The notes: generated by a model from the letters alone, not told the origin. A DNA stretch of 64,000 bases from Bradyrhizobium sp. 186 (GCF_023101685.1 NZ_CP082164.1:7874001-7938000); one strand, 5' to 3'; positions 42,081 to 50,970 are shown, counted from the stretch's first letter. Numbers and translations: made by a program.

Positions 42081-42153
42081 GGGCCGTCAAGGCCGGCCGT
42101 CGTGCTGTCCTGACGGCTTGCTCGACCGCTGCCAGGCTGCGCCTTGACGGCCC
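42081..42153. repeat. Inverted repeat downstream of the transposase
   Basis: GGGCCGTCAAGGC (42081-42093) and GCCTTGACGGCCC (42141-42153), a perfect 13-bp pair spaced by 47 bases. It could form a stem in RNA from either strand. Confidence 0.7.
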
Positions 42154-42170
42154 CGAGCACGGCGCGAGGA

Positions 42171-43235
42171 TCAAGCAGGTCGGGACGCCACCTCATCTGT
42201 CTTGACGCACTCGAAGGCGCGCCCCTTGTTGAGAACCGCCCAGGCGATGCGGGCGAGCTTGTTGGCGAGCGCAATCGCCAGCACGTTGTGGTGCAATCGT
42301 TTCTTGGCGGCTTCGATCCAAGATTTGAGGCCATAGCGCTCCCAACACTTGACCTTGACCAGCACAACCCACGCGGCTTGCACGAACAGAACGCGCAGGT
42401 AGCGATTGCCGCGCCTTGATATCTTGCCGAGGATCGTGCGGTCGCCTGTCGATATCTGCTTCGGCACCAGTCCAAGCCAGGCGCCGAAGTCGCGGCCTTT
42501 CGAGAACACGTCTCCAGTGCCGATCGCGGCTACCATCGCGCTCGAGATGATCGGGCCGATGCCCGGGACCGTCATCAGTCGCTCGCAGCCTTTGTCTTGA
42601 CGAGCCAATGCTTCGATCTCGCTGGAGAGGTCCTCAATGCGCGCGTCCAGTCGGCGCCAGTCTCCTGCCAGGTCCTCGATGATGCGCAACATGCGAGGCG
42701 CGAGGACATCGGTGCGCGTCGCGAGGATACCCGGCAACTCGGACCGCAGCGAACGCAGGCCTTGCCGCACGGCGATGCCCCGCTCCAGCAGGAACGCACG
42801 GATCTGATTGATGACGCCGGTACGCTGGCCGACCAATCGCTCGCGCACGCGGTGCAGCCCCTGCAGGTCGAGCTGGTCGGCGGTCTTGGTCGCGACGAAC
42901 TTCATGGTCGGGCGTTGGACAGCCTCGGCGATGGCTTCCGCATCACGGAAGTCATTCTTCTGTCCCTTCGAATAGGGGCGCACGTATTTCGCGGGCATCA
43001 GACGGGCGTCGTGGCCGAGCATTTGGAGCTTGCGACTGAGATGATGCGCGCCGACGCAGGCCTCCATACCGATTAAGCATGGAGGCAGGTTGGCGAGCCG
43101 TGCTTCTACCTGGCCGCGTGACCACTTCTGCCGCAGCACGATTGCGCCGCGCTGATCGTGGCCCACGATGTGGAACGAGTTCTTGCCGATATCGATGCCT
43201 ATCACGGCGATCGCTGAGCTGAGTTTCTGAGACAT
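42171..43235 (-). CDS. IS110-family transposase
   Basis: 354 residues, intact. The N-terminal RuvC-like DEDD domain has VIGIDIGKNSFHIVGHDQRG, LIGMEACVGAHHLSR and KYVRPYSKGQKNDFRDAEAI with the acidic residues in the right places. The C-terminal Tnp domain has LMTVPGIGPIISSAMVAAI, DFGAWLGLVPKQ and RRGNRYLRVLFVQAAW with the catalytic serine region of the IS110 family. ATG 43233-43235. IS110 enzymes insert DNA under the guidance of a bridge RNA encoded in the element's own non-coding end. Confidence 0.92.
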   Translation of the reverse strand: MSQKLSSAIAVIGIDIGKNSFHIVGHDQRGAIVLRQKWSRGQVEARLANLPPCLIGMEACVGAHHLSRKLQMLGHDARLMPAKYVRPYSKGQKNDFRDAEAIAEAVQRPTMKFVATKTADQLDLQGLHRVRERLVGQRTGVINQIRAFLLERGIAVRQGLRSLRSELPGILATRTDVLAPRMLRIIEDLAGDWRRLDARIEDLSSEIEALARQDKGCERLMTVPGIGPIISSAMVAAIGTGDVFSKGRDFGAWLGLVPKQISTGDRTILGKISRRGNRYLRVLFVQAAWVVLVKVKCWERYGLKSWIEAAKKRLHHNVLAIALANKLARIAWAVLNKGRAFECVKTDEVASRPA

Positions 43236-43238
43236 GGC

Positions 43239-43294
43239 GTGCTCCTGTCTTGGGCGCCCCTTGCCAGCTTGTCGTGCTGGCAGGGCCGGAGCAC
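43239..43294. other. Structured leader of the transposase; bridge RNA candidate region
   Basis: Outer pair GTGCTCC/GGAGCAC (43239-43245 and 43288-43294) and inner pair GCCAGC/GCTGGC (43263-43268 and 43276-43281) can fold as a stem with an internal loop, just upstream of the transposase ATG. Bridge RNAs of IS110-group elements come from this position, but sequence alone cannot prove it. Confidence 0.4.
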
Positions 43295-43395
43295 GGCCGG
43301 ACCATCCCATTAGCAGACAAGGCGAACCTCACGAAATCAACGCAAGTGGCCGACTGTGTTGAAGAGGTCGAGCTGCTGACAGAAAGCAAGGCGGG

Positions 43396-45066
43396 CTAGT
43401 TTGACGACGTGAACAATGCATCCGCCAAAATTACCTCGCCATCGACGATCGTCAACAAACTGGTCGTTGCGGGTAGTTGCAGTGTTGGAACGGTCAGTAC
43501 ATCCTGGGATAGCACCGCGATGTCTGCGGCGAGCCCCGGCGCGATCCGTCCTTTGCGCTGATCCTGGCCTTCAATATAGGCTCCGCCAGCGGTGTAGGCC
43601 GTCAGCGCGGCTTCGCGCGTCAACGCCTCGGCGGGTTCGCCCGAGTGCAATGTCGCCAGCATCAGATTGAGAAAGGGGTTTTGTTCCTTCGGACCGCCGT
43701 CGGACCCGAGCGCCAGGGGAATGCCAGCGGCAATAAAGCTCTTCAGTAACATATGCTCGCTCGCCAGCGTTTCGCCGGGCATCGGCAGTGCGAGGTGGGT
43801 CGGGTTCTGGATCACGACGAGGCCGAACTGCACCACTTTCTCGATCATGTCGGGCTGAATGCCGTCGCCATGCTCGATACGGACGCGCTTCGCCCGCCAG
43901 ACGGAAGCCGGCGCAAGCTGTTCCATCATCTTCAGCATCCGGTCGGTCTCGGCGTCGCCGACTACGTGCAATGCAATTTGCGTCGGCCGTTCCAGGGCAA
44001 GCTTCAGAATTTCGCGTAGCTGCGCATCGGTGAAGTTCGATCGGCCACGCCAGTCTGGCCGATTGCCGTAGGCGTTGCGCTGATGCGAGTTCTGTTCGAT
44101 CGGGGTGCCGTCCAGCATCCATTTCGGTCCTTCCACACGCACCTTGTCGGGCGCCTGTTTTACGGCTGCGTCGATCACGGCCCATGCGTCCGGAATATGC
44201 TCCGCCGGCGTTTGCCAGGCGCCCCAGGAATAGACTGTCCATTTCTGAGCTGGTTTCGCCGCCGCAAGTCCGGCCAGTGTCGCATCCAGCGACTTGTCGT
44301 TGTTCATCAGATGGATCGAGGTGACGCCCCAGCGCGCATAACGCTGCTGCGCGGCGCCGAAGACCGTGGCCAGGTATTCCGGCGTCAGCGGTCGTATGCG
44401 CGGCGTGATCGTCTCTGCGGCCTCGTAGGCCCGCCCGTCGAGGCGACCGTTTTCGTCCCGCCCCCACCAGCCGCCCAGCGGATCCGTGATGCTTTCGGTG
44501 ATGCCCAGCCTGCGCAGCCCCTCGCTGTTGACGATGCTGGTGTGTCCCCAGAAACCCTTGAGGAACACGGGCGTGTTGGGCGCCACCATGTCAAGCGCCT
44601 TGCGCCAGTTGCGCGGGTCCCGAGCGACCAGCGGACCGACATAGGCACAGATCCAGTCGGTACGCGTTCTGGCTGCCTGTTCAACTGCGGCCAGGGCCTG
44701 CTCTCCGGTCGGACCGGGGAATGGCAGGTTCGGCACTGCCAGTGGCGGCGTGGGCAGTTCGTTGCCAAGATGAACGTGCGCCTCGACCAAACCCGGCGTG
44801 ACAAGGCGGCCGCCAACATCAATTATCCGGGTCTTGGGCCCGATTAGCCCGCGAACCTGCTCATTGCTTCCCACGGCGAGAACGCGACCGTCCTCGATCG
44901 CGAGAGCCTGCGCGTATGGGAAAGCCGGGTCCGCCGTGAAGACCTTGGCATTGACCAGGACCAGCTGAGGAGCGGCGATCGCGCCCGAGGTCAGGAGCAA
45001 TACGAACGCCATGCCGGCCCCGGCGATCAGGCGGGATTTCTGCCTTGTGACATGCGATCGGTTCAT
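43396..45066 (-). CDS. Exported YtcJ-like amidohydrolase
   Basis: 556 residues. ATG 45064-45066 has GGGAGAA upstream. Residues 1-32 are a signal peptide (ending SGAIAAPQ). The amidohydrolase-3 fold starts VLVNAKVFTADPAFPYAQAL. Metal-site motifs are LVEAHVHLG, then GPKWMLDGTPIEQNSHQ, LHVVGDAETDRML, RIEHGDGIQPDMI and GSDGGPKEQNPF, the last Asp being catalytic. YtcJ relatives hydrolyse N-substituted formamides or other amides. An exported form is less common. It is divergent from a CadC-like regulator, 163 bp away, which may control it. Confidence 0.87.
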   Translation of the reverse strand: MNRSHVTRQKSRLIAGAGMAFVLLLTSGAIAAPQLVLVNAKVFTADPAFPYAQALAIEDGRVLAVGSNEQVRGLIGPKTRIIDVGGRLVTPGLVEAHVHLGNELPTPPLAVPNLPFPGPTGEQALAAVEQAARTRTDWICAYVGPLVARDPRNWRKALDMVAPNTPVFLKGFWGHTSIVNSEGLRRLGITESITDPLGGWWGRDENGRLDGRAYEAAETITPRIRPLTPEYLATVFGAAQQRYARWGVTSIHLMNNDKSLDATLAGLAAAKPAQKWTVYSWGAWQTPAEHIPDAWAVIDAAVKQAPDKVRVEGPKWMLDGTPIEQNSHQRNAYGNRPDWRGRSNFTDAQLREILKLALERPTQIALHVVGDAETDRMLKMMEQLAPASVWRAKRVRIEHGDGIQPDMIEKVVQFGLVVIQNPTHLALPMPGETLASEHMLLKSFIAAGIPLALGSDGGPKEQNPFLNLMLATLHSGEPAEALTREAALTAYTAGGAYIEGQDQRKGRIAPGLAADIAVLSQDVLTVPTLQLPATTSLLTIVDGEVILADALFTSSN

Positions 45067-45229
45067 GCGTTCTCCCGATGGGATAATTGCCGGCAGCGCG
45101 CCGACCCGAGTCATTTGACGCTCGGGAGGGCTTGTGCGTCCCGAAGAAACGCTGAAAAATTGCCGAAGCAATGCCGAAATGGGATTGCGCGCTGCTGGCC
45201 CCTGTCAGCCGGAAGGACTGGAAGTCCGA

Positions 45230-46900
45230 ATGTCGAGGGAGCGGTACAAGATCGGCGAATTCACGCTCGATGTTTCGCAGGGATGCCTGCGCCGCGGCGA
45301 TGTCGAGATAGCCTTGCGGCCGAAGAGCTTTGCCTTGCTGCAGCACCTGATCACCCACGCCGGCCGCCTCGTCACCAAGGACGAGCTATTGTCCAAGATC
45401 TGGCCCAACGTGATCGTGACCGAGGATTCGCTGACGCGCTGCATCAGCGAAGCCCGTACGGCGCTGGGGGATACCGAACAGACGGCCATCAAGACCGTGT
45501 CGAAGCGCGGCTACGTCTTTACCGGACCCGTGACACCGGAGCGCGACGATCCAGCGGTACAACCGGCGCCCGACTTGACCCTGGTGAAGGGAAACATCTT
45601 TCAGAGACGATGGCGAATGGCGCTGCTGACTGGCCTCCTCGCGCTGGCCGCGGCGGGCCTGTACTACGCCGCGAGCTGGTCGCGTCACACTGCCGAGCTC
45701 CCGCGCCTGTCGCTGATCGTGCTTCCGTTTGCCAATTTGAACGCCGACCCGGCGCAGGATTATCTCGGTGACATCATTACCAGCGAATTGACCACCGCGC
45801 TATCGCGACTGCGCGGTGCGACCGTCGTCGCTGCAAGTAGCGCACTTACGCTCAGGGGCAACCCGGCCGACATCAAGCAGTTGGGTGTCGACTTGGACGT
45901 CCGATACGCGCTGGAAGGCAGCGTGCAGCGAAGCGAGGAATTGGTACGCATCAGCGCCAGTCTGAAAGACACGCAGACCCTGAAAACGCTTTGGTCGGAC
46001 CGCTTCGATGTCCATCGCGCCGATATTCTGCGGACGCAGGACGAAATCGTCACGCGCCTGGCGAGCACGCTTCATGGCGAACTGGTTCAGGCAGAAACCC
46101 GGCGCTCGACAACTGCAGGTGCGTCGAACCTCGACGCGGAAGATTTGGCGATGCAGTGCGAGGCGGCCTCGTATCGTCCGGCTGCCGCCGGGATGCCAGG
46201 CTACCAATGGTGTGAGCGGGCGCTGACAATCGATCCCCGCAACCTTCGCGCGCTGGTCCAGCTTGCGACGTTTTACGGCATGCGCGTGTCCCGGGTTCAA
46301 AGCTCCAACCCTCAAGCCGATCTCGAGCGCGCGAATGGCTTGCTCGGCCGCGCTATGGAGATCGATCCCGACTACTACGCGGCCCATTGCGCGAAGGCCA
46401 CGGTGCTGGAGGGTCAACACCGCGTCCCGGACGGCGTTGCCGCCGCGGAACGTTGTTTGGCGCTGAACCCCACCTATGCCGGCGCATACCGTATTTTGGC
46501 CCTGCAGCACTTCTTTCTCGCCCATCCCGAGAAGATGCTCGAATATGCCAACCGCGGGATTCGCTTGAGCCCGCGCGACCCCCAGACATCGGTTTTCCTG
46601 CTGATGAAGGGGTGGGCTTACTTCATGCTGGAGCAGGATGAAGAGGCCTTGATGTGGCTGCGTCGCGCGGCAGCCGCGTCGCCCCAAATGCCGACTATTC
46701 TTGCCGGACTGACCTCAGAGCTTGCTTTGACGGGCCACGACGCAGAAGCACGCGCGACGCTGGCCCAGTACCTCGCCCTGGAAAGCACCCGCACCCGGAC
46801 GATCGCGCAATGGGACTACCTGCCCGACGGTAACGCCGCGTTCCTGAAATTTCACCTGCGGTTTAAGAGCGGGCTGCGCAAGGCCGGAATGCCGGAATGA
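45230..46900 (+). CDS. CadC/ToxR-like membrane transcription regulator with TPR repeats
   Basis: 556 residues. An OmpR/CadC winged helix is at residues 5-100 (LRPKSFALLQHLITHAGRLV, then TKDELLSKIWPNVIVTEDSL). A single membrane helix is at about 129-149 (RMALLTGLLALAAAGLYYAA). The outside part begins with a TolB/FlgO-like strand (LSLIVLPFANLNADPAQDYL) and continues with TPR-like helices. Such proteins bind DNA from the membrane and read a periplasmic cue. ATG 45230 has GGACTGGAAG before it. The divergent amidohydrolase is the obvious target. Confidence 0.85.
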   Translation: MSRERYKIGEFTLDVSQGCLRRGDVEIALRPKSFALLQHLITHAGRLVTKDELLSKIWPNVIVTEDSLTRCISEARTALGDTEQTAIKTVSKRGYVFTGPVTPERDDPAVQPAPDLTLVKGNIFQRRWRMALLTGLLALAAAGLYYAASWSRHTAELPRLSLIVLPFANLNADPAQDYLGDIITSELTTALSRLRGATVVAASSALTLRGNPADIKQLGVDLDVRYALEGSVQRSEELVRISASLKDTQTLKTLWSDRFDVHRADILRTQDEIVTRLASTLHGELVQAETRRSTTAGASNLDAEDLAMQCEAASYRPAAAGMPGYQWCERALTIDPRNLRALVQLATFYGMRVSRVQSSNPQADLERANGLLGRAMEIDPDYYAAHCAKATVLEGQHRVPDGVAAAERCLALNPTYAGAYRILALQHFFLAHPEKMLEYANRGIRLSPRDPQTSVFLLMKGWAYFMLEQDEEALMWLRRAAAASPQMPTILAGLTSELALTGHDAEARATLAQYLALESTRTRTIAQWDYLPDGNAAFLKFHLRFKSGLRKAGMPE

Positions 46901-46942
46901 TGAGCCGGAGGCCGTGGCGGAAGACCGGTGGACTGCGCATAA

Positions 46943-47533
46943 TCATTCGCGCAGGCGCAGCGCCTCGACCAGCGACTTGAACGCACGGGCATATTCCGTT
47001 CCCGCCCTTGCGATATCCGCGCGTCCGGCGCAGGCAACCGCGGCCTCCGTCACCGCGCCGAGCAGCAGCCGCGCCAGCGGCTCGACCGGCTGCCGTGCGA
47101 TCAGGCCCGCGTCCATTGCGGCAGCAATCGCGCGCGGCAGCTTGCCGCCGAAATGCTGCGCGTCGATCTCGCGCCAGCGCTCCCAGCCGAGCACGGCCGG
47201 GCCGTCGCGCAGGATGATCTGGCCGGTCGGGCCTTTGGCAGTCGCGGCAAAATAATGCTGGGTGCCGGCGACCATTGCGGCCAGCACGTCCTTCTCGGCC
47301 CGCGCGGTGCTGTCGATCTCGGCAACGAGGTCGTGCGAGACCTGGTCGAACACCGCTTCGAACACCGCTTCCTTGGTCTTGAAGTGATGGTAGACCGCGC
47401 CCTTGGCGACGCCGGCGGCCTCGGCGATCTCATCCATCGTCGTCGCGGCAAATCCTTGCGTCCCGAACAGGCGGCGCGCCGCCGTCAGGATCGCCTCCGA
47501 GGTCGCAGCCCGCCGCTCCGCCTGTTTCGCCAT
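46943..47533 (-). CDS. TetR-family regulator
   Basis: 196 residues. The HTH is typical: SEAILTAARRLFGTQGFAAT then TMDEIAEAAGVAKGAVYHHF, KTKEAVFEAVFDQV. The ligand domain is alanine-rich. It is divergent from the SnoaL-like gene; the 99-bp gap contains a promoter overlapped by a run of palindromes (47579-47613) that fit a TetR operator. So it very likely represses both itself and the SnoaL gene. Confidence 0.92.
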   Translation of the reverse strand: MAKQAERRAATSEAILTAARRLFGTQGFAATTMDEIAEAAGVAKGAVYHHFKTKEAVFEAVFDQVSHDLVAEIDSTARAEKDVLAAMVAGTQHYFAATAKGPTGQIILRDGPAVLGWERWREIDAQHFGGKLPRAIAAAMDAGLIARQPVEPLARLLLGAVTEAAVACAGRADIARAGTEYARAFKSLVEALRLRE

Positions 47534-47569
47534 GTGTCTGCTCTAGTCGAAACGGATGAGGGCGGCCAG

Positions 47570-47613
47570 TTGACTTTTCGACTATCGGTCGGTATTTACC
47601 GACTATCAGTCGG
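47570..47613 (+). promoter_or_regulatory. Sigma-70-type promoter overlapped by a TetR operator
   Basis: TTGACT (47570-47575), 17 bases, TATTTA (47593-47598). Over it lie GTCGGTATTTACCGAC (47588-47603), a perfect palindrome, and CCGACTATCAGTCGG (47599-47613), another. The unit CGACTATCRGTCGGTWTTAT-like repeats with a 21-bp period (47579 and 47600), two helical turns, as expected for paired TetR dimers. Confidence 0.8.
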
Positions 47614-47632
47614 TTTTATCGAGAGGTGCGCC

Positions 47633-47998
47633 ATGCCGAGCCGTGATATCGTCGAAGCCTTTGCACAGCGGCTGGAGGCTGGAGATTTCGTCGGCGCGAT
47701 CGAGCAGTTCTATACGCCCGACGCCGCCACCTTTGAGAACAGCGCCGCGCCGACGGTCGGGCGTGACAAGCTCGTCGCCAAGGAGCGCGGCGTGCTCGCG
47801 GCGTCCAAGGAGGTCAGAGCCGTTCGCATCGGACCGAGCCTGATCGAAGGCGACACTGTCGCCACGCGCTGGACCTTCAGCTTCACCAACGCCGAAGGAA
47901 CTATCCGCACGCTGGAAGAGATTGCGTGGCAGACCTGGCACGGCGACAAGCTGATCGAAGAACGATTCTATTACGACCCGAAGCAGCTGGGACGGTGA
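47633..47998 (+). CDS. SnoaL-like/NTF2-fold protein
   Basis: 121 residues, no signal peptide. ATG 47633 has GAGAGGTG before it. The fold is read from SRDIVEAFAQRLEAGDFVGA, IEQFYTPDAATFENSAAP and the strand IAWQTWHGDKLIEERFYYDP. It resembles ketosteroid isomerase-like SnoaL domain proteins. Catalytic residues cannot be assigned. It is divergent from the TetR gene and under its apparent operator, so it may handle the ligand that induces it. Confidence 0.85.
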   Translation: MPSRDIVEAFAQRLEAGDFVGAIEQFYTPDAATFENSAAPTVGRDKLVAKERGVLAASKEVRAVRIGPSLIEGDTVATRWTFSFTNAEGTIRTLEEIAWQTWHGDKLIEERFYYDPKQLGR

Positions 47999-48048
47999 CC
48001 GTGCCGCGATCACCCGCGGCAATCGCATTTGAACATTTCACAAGTGGT

Positions 48049-48138
48049 CGTCATGCCCGGGCTTGTCCTGGCTTGTCCCGGGCATCCACGGTGTCGCGGG
48101 GCAAGGCGTGGATGGCCGGAACAAGCCCGGCCATGACG
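48049..48138. repeat. CGTCATGCCCGGGCTTG palindromic repeat, copy B
   Basis: Left arm CGTCATGCCCGGGCTTGTCC, right arm CAAGCCCGGCCATGACG. Same family as 38522-38607 and 53919-54005. Here the left arm is partly doubled (CTTGTCCTGGCTTGTCC). Confidence 0.75.
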
Positions 48139-48372
48139 CTGTGGAAGCTTCAGCACCTCAAGCTCTTCAGCCATATGCGATAGGCCTGCCGCGACCACGG
48201 TAACGCCGGCGGCGCGCATTTGTATCGATTTGTTATCGATAGTACGGCTCGGACACGCAGAAGTGGTCGCGGAGACGCTGGCCGGCAGGGATAATTCATA
48301 TTTCGTCAAAGGTTTGCGGCGAATTCTCCGTTCCGAGCCGGACGAACGGCCGATGCTGCTGCGGGCTCTGGA

Positions 48373-50334
48373 ATGCGGACCCAACTAACCTCCTATCTCG
48401 CGCGGCTGTTCGCCGGCGATCTGTCCGCCTTTGGCGGACCCGCAACCGACGAAGCCGTCGCCGGCCATATCCGCGCCGAACAGATGTCGCTCGTGCTCGG
48501 CTATTCCGTCGGCATCATGCTCGCCAATGCCTGCAACGCCGCCGTGCTCGCCATCGCGCTGTGGCATTCGCCGGACTGGAAGCTGGCGTTGATCTGGGCA
48601 GTCATCGTGGCGAGCGCTGCGATCGCATTTGGCCTGCAATCCCACGCCTCGCGCCGCATCACAAAACCGCAATTCGTCTCGCGGCGGGCGATGCATCGGC
48701 TGGCGCGCAATGCCTTCATTCTCGGTGCCGTCTGGAGCATCGTTCCGGTCGCCTTCTTCGCGAATGCTTCGACCGGCGGCCAGCTCGTCATCACCTGCCT
48801 CTGCTCGGGCATGCTGGCCGGCGGCGCGCTCGCGTTCGCCACGATCCCGATCGCGGCCATCGCCTTCACGGCCCCCCTTTTCGTCGGCATCGCCATCTGC
48901 CTCGGCCGGGACGGCGATCCGGCCTATGTGCTGATGGCCATCCTGGTGGTGGTCTACGGGACCGTGCTGCTGCGTGCCGTGTTCGTCAATTCGTTCTCGT
49001 TCGCGCGGCGCGTGATCCGGCAGATCGAGGCCGAGCGCACGGTCCGGCAAGACCCGCTGACGCAACTGCCCAACCGCTTCGCCTTCAACGAGACGCTCGA
49101 TTCCGCGCTGAAGCGACTGGCTCTATCCGGCGAGGAATTCGCGGTGCTTCTGCTCGACCTCGATCGTTTCAAGGAGGTCAACGACAAGTTCGGCCACCCG
49201 GCCGGCGACGAATTCCTGGTCCAGGTCGCAAGCCGGCTGCAACGCTGCACCCGCGCGGCCGAGCACGTCGCGCGCATCGGCGGCGACGAGTTCGCGCTGG
49301 TGATGGCCAATCTGGCGCGGCCGGAGGATGCGCTCGAAATCGCCGAGCGCTTCGTCGCGGCTTTTGCCGAGCCGTTCCCGATCGAGGGCCGCCAGATCGC
49401 CGGCGCGACCAGCGTCGGCATCGTGCTGGCGCCGCGGGACGGCAACACGCCGCTCGACGTCATGAAGAATGCCGACGCCGCACTCTATCGCGCCAAGAAG
49501 GCTGGGCCGGGCACGGTCTGCTTCTTCGAGGAAGCCGACGACCGCTCGTCCCGCGATCGCAAGGCGCTGCAATCGGACCTGGCGGGTGCCATCGCGCGTG
49601 ACGAGCTGTTCCTGGTGTTCCAGCCGTTCCTCGATCTCGGCGACAACCGGATCACCGGCTTCGAGGCGCTGCTGCGCTGGCAGCACCCGCAACGCGGATT
49701 GATTCCGCCCAGCGAATTCATTCCGATTGCGGAGGAGACCGGGCTGATCCACGAGATCGGCGAATGGGTGATCCGGCGCGCCTGCGCGACGCTGGCGGAC
49801 TGGCCGGAGGAAATCCGCGTCGCCGTGAATTTCTCCGCCGCGCAGTTTCACAACAACGGCATCCTTCAGATCATCGTGCAGGCGCTTGCAGACGCGAAGA
49901 TCGCCCCACACCGGCTCGAGATCGAGATCACGGAATCGATGCTGCTGTCGAAATACGGCTCGGCCGCGTCGGTCCTGAATGCACTGCTGCAGCTCGGCGT
50001 CACGGTGGCGCTCGACGATTTCGGGACGGGCTTCTCGTCGCTGACTTACCTGCGCAAGCTGCCGTTCAGCCGTATCAAGATCGACCAGTCCTTCATCCGC
50101 GACATGCTGGTGCAGCCGGACTGCGCCGCGATCGTGAAGTCGGTGATCTCGCTCGCGCGAGACCTGCGCATCGGCGTGGTCGCGGAAGGCGTCGAGACCG
50201 CCGACCAGCTCGAATATCTGCGCCAGACCCAGTGCGACGAAGTGCAGGGCTATCTCATCGGCCGGCCGGTGCCGGCCGAGCAGGTTCTGGCGCTGCTCGA
50301 CCCGAAGAAACGTCGGGCGACCTACGCGGCGTAG
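48373..50334 (+). CDS. Membrane GGDEF-EAL c-di-GMP enzyme
   Basis: 653 residues. The N-terminal 210 residues are a membrane sensor of about six helices (SLVLGYSVGIMLANACNAAV, LVITCLCSGMLAGGALAFAT). The GGDEF domain is intact (DLDRFKEVNDKFGHPAGDEF, RIGGDEFALVMANL), but the RxxD inhibitory site is RAAE. The EAL domain has FEALLRWQHP, NFSAAQFHN, ITESMLL, DDFGTGFSSL, KIDQSFI and AEGVETADQL, so all key residues for cleavage are present. It could make or break c-di-GMP; which one dominates is unknown. Confidence 0.92.
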   Translation: MRTQLTSYLARLFAGDLSAFGGPATDEAVAGHIRAEQMSLVLGYSVGIMLANACNAAVLAIALWHSPDWKLALIWAVIVASAAIAFGLQSHASRRITKPQFVSRRAMHRLARNAFILGAVWSIVPVAFFANASTGGQLVITCLCSGMLAGGALAFATIPIAAIAFTAPLFVGIAICLGRDGDPAYVLMAILVVVYGTVLLRAVFVNSFSFARRVIRQIEAERTVRQDPLTQLPNRFAFNETLDSALKRLALSGEEFAVLLLDLDRFKEVNDKFGHPAGDEFLVQVASRLQRCTRAAEHVARIGGDEFALVMANLARPEDALEIAERFVAAFAEPFPIEGRQIAGATSVGIVLAPRDGNTPLDVMKNADAALYRAKKAGPGTVCFFEEADDRSSRDRKALQSDLAGAIARDELFLVFQPFLDLGDNRITGFEALLRWQHPQRGLIPPSEFIPIAEETGLIHEIGEWVIRRACATLADWPEEIRVAVNFSAAQFHNNGILQIIVQALADAKIAPHRLEIEITESMLLSKYGSAASVLNALLQLGVTVALDDFGTGFSSLTYLRKLPFSRIKIDQSFIRDMLVQPDCAAIVKSVISLARDLRIGVVAEGVETADQLEYLRQTQCDEVQGYLIGRPVPAEQVLALLDPKKRRATYAA

Positions 50335-50380
50335 GGCCTGTACTCATAAACACGGCTTCGGAGGGTAAAGCGGAAGTCGC
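50334..50380. repeat. Dispersed non-coding repeat, copy 2 (GGGCCTGTACTCATAAAC)
   Basis: The 18-bp core 50334-50351 is identical to 41496-41513 and starts at the last base of the GGDEF-EAL stop codon. The following 30 bases are diverged but alignable. Confidence 0.55.
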
Positions 50381-50441
50381 CCCGCTTGGTCGTCATCGAC
50401 GGCTTATGACCCTGATTGCGCGGTCGCCCCTAACTCCTGCC

Positions 50442-50591
50442 CTACTGGGCTTGATCGTAGGCCTGCAGGATCCGGACAAAATCAGCCATGCTGGATCGAT
50501 CTCGGTTTTCAGCCATAGCCGCAACCTGAGTATTGGACGCGGGTTGGCTGCCCTGCCAGAACCGCATTAGGAGATCGGCGATGTTTCTCAT
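50442..50591 (-). CDS. Possible 49-residue small protein
   Basis: The frame from ATG 50589-50591 reads MRNIADLLMRFWQGSQPASN and ends DFVRILQAYDQAQ. It has a plausible globular composition and a weak AGAGAG site upstream, but no family is recognised. It sits in a repeat-rich region between two clear genes, so it may be spurious. Confidence 0.35.
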   Translation of the reverse strand: MRNIADLLMRFWQGSQPASNTQVAAMAENRDRSSMADFVRILQAYDQAQ

Positions 50592-50970
50592 GGCGTACTC
50601 TCTGCACCAACTGTGGCAGTAAGCATCAGTTGAGCGGCAAAGCGCCGCTAGATCGGGAGAAGGGCCGGCGGGCGTTACGCCGCCGGCCTTGTCCCGCAAC
50701 TGCCGGCTCGCAGGGCCGGTTCCGTTGCTTTTTCACTCTGGATGTATTGGTAACACCAGCCCTTGGTCGCCGCCATCGCGCGCAGGTATGAAGTGACCAT
50801 ACTTAGGTAGGCTTGGACCAGTGAATCGGGATCAGTCGACCAAGTGTCGTTTGATCGCAGATGGGTTGGCGACTTCCGTTGGAGGCCCAAGGCCGACATG
50901 CGGCCACGTCGGCTTTAAGGTTGCCTTTAAGAGCGGACATGCCGAATTTATGAGTCCACGCCTCGTTTGG
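50592..50970. other. Intergenic region with a strong hairpin, no supported gene
   Basis: About 380 bp. A GGCCGGCGG/CCGCCGGCC stem-loop is at 50664-50689. The rest contains short frames with no support and decayed repeat-like sequence. No T-run follows the hairpin on either strand. Confidence 0.4.

Larger units (their letters stand above)
42000..43395 (-). mobile_element. IS110-family insertion element (ends not fixed)
   Basis: Built around the transposase at 42171-43235. IS110 elements lack terminal inverted repeats, so the boundaries are estimates: the right limit is the amidohydrolase stop at 43396, the left limit lies somewhere in the gene-free stretch. Both flanks of the transposase contain structured sequence (42081-42153 and 43239-43294). 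Confidence 0.6.

Noticed and set aside
50675..50899. A 74-codon minus-strand frame in the gap before the VanB-like gene
   Set aside because: No ribosome site, no domain, and the sequence looks like decayed repeat.
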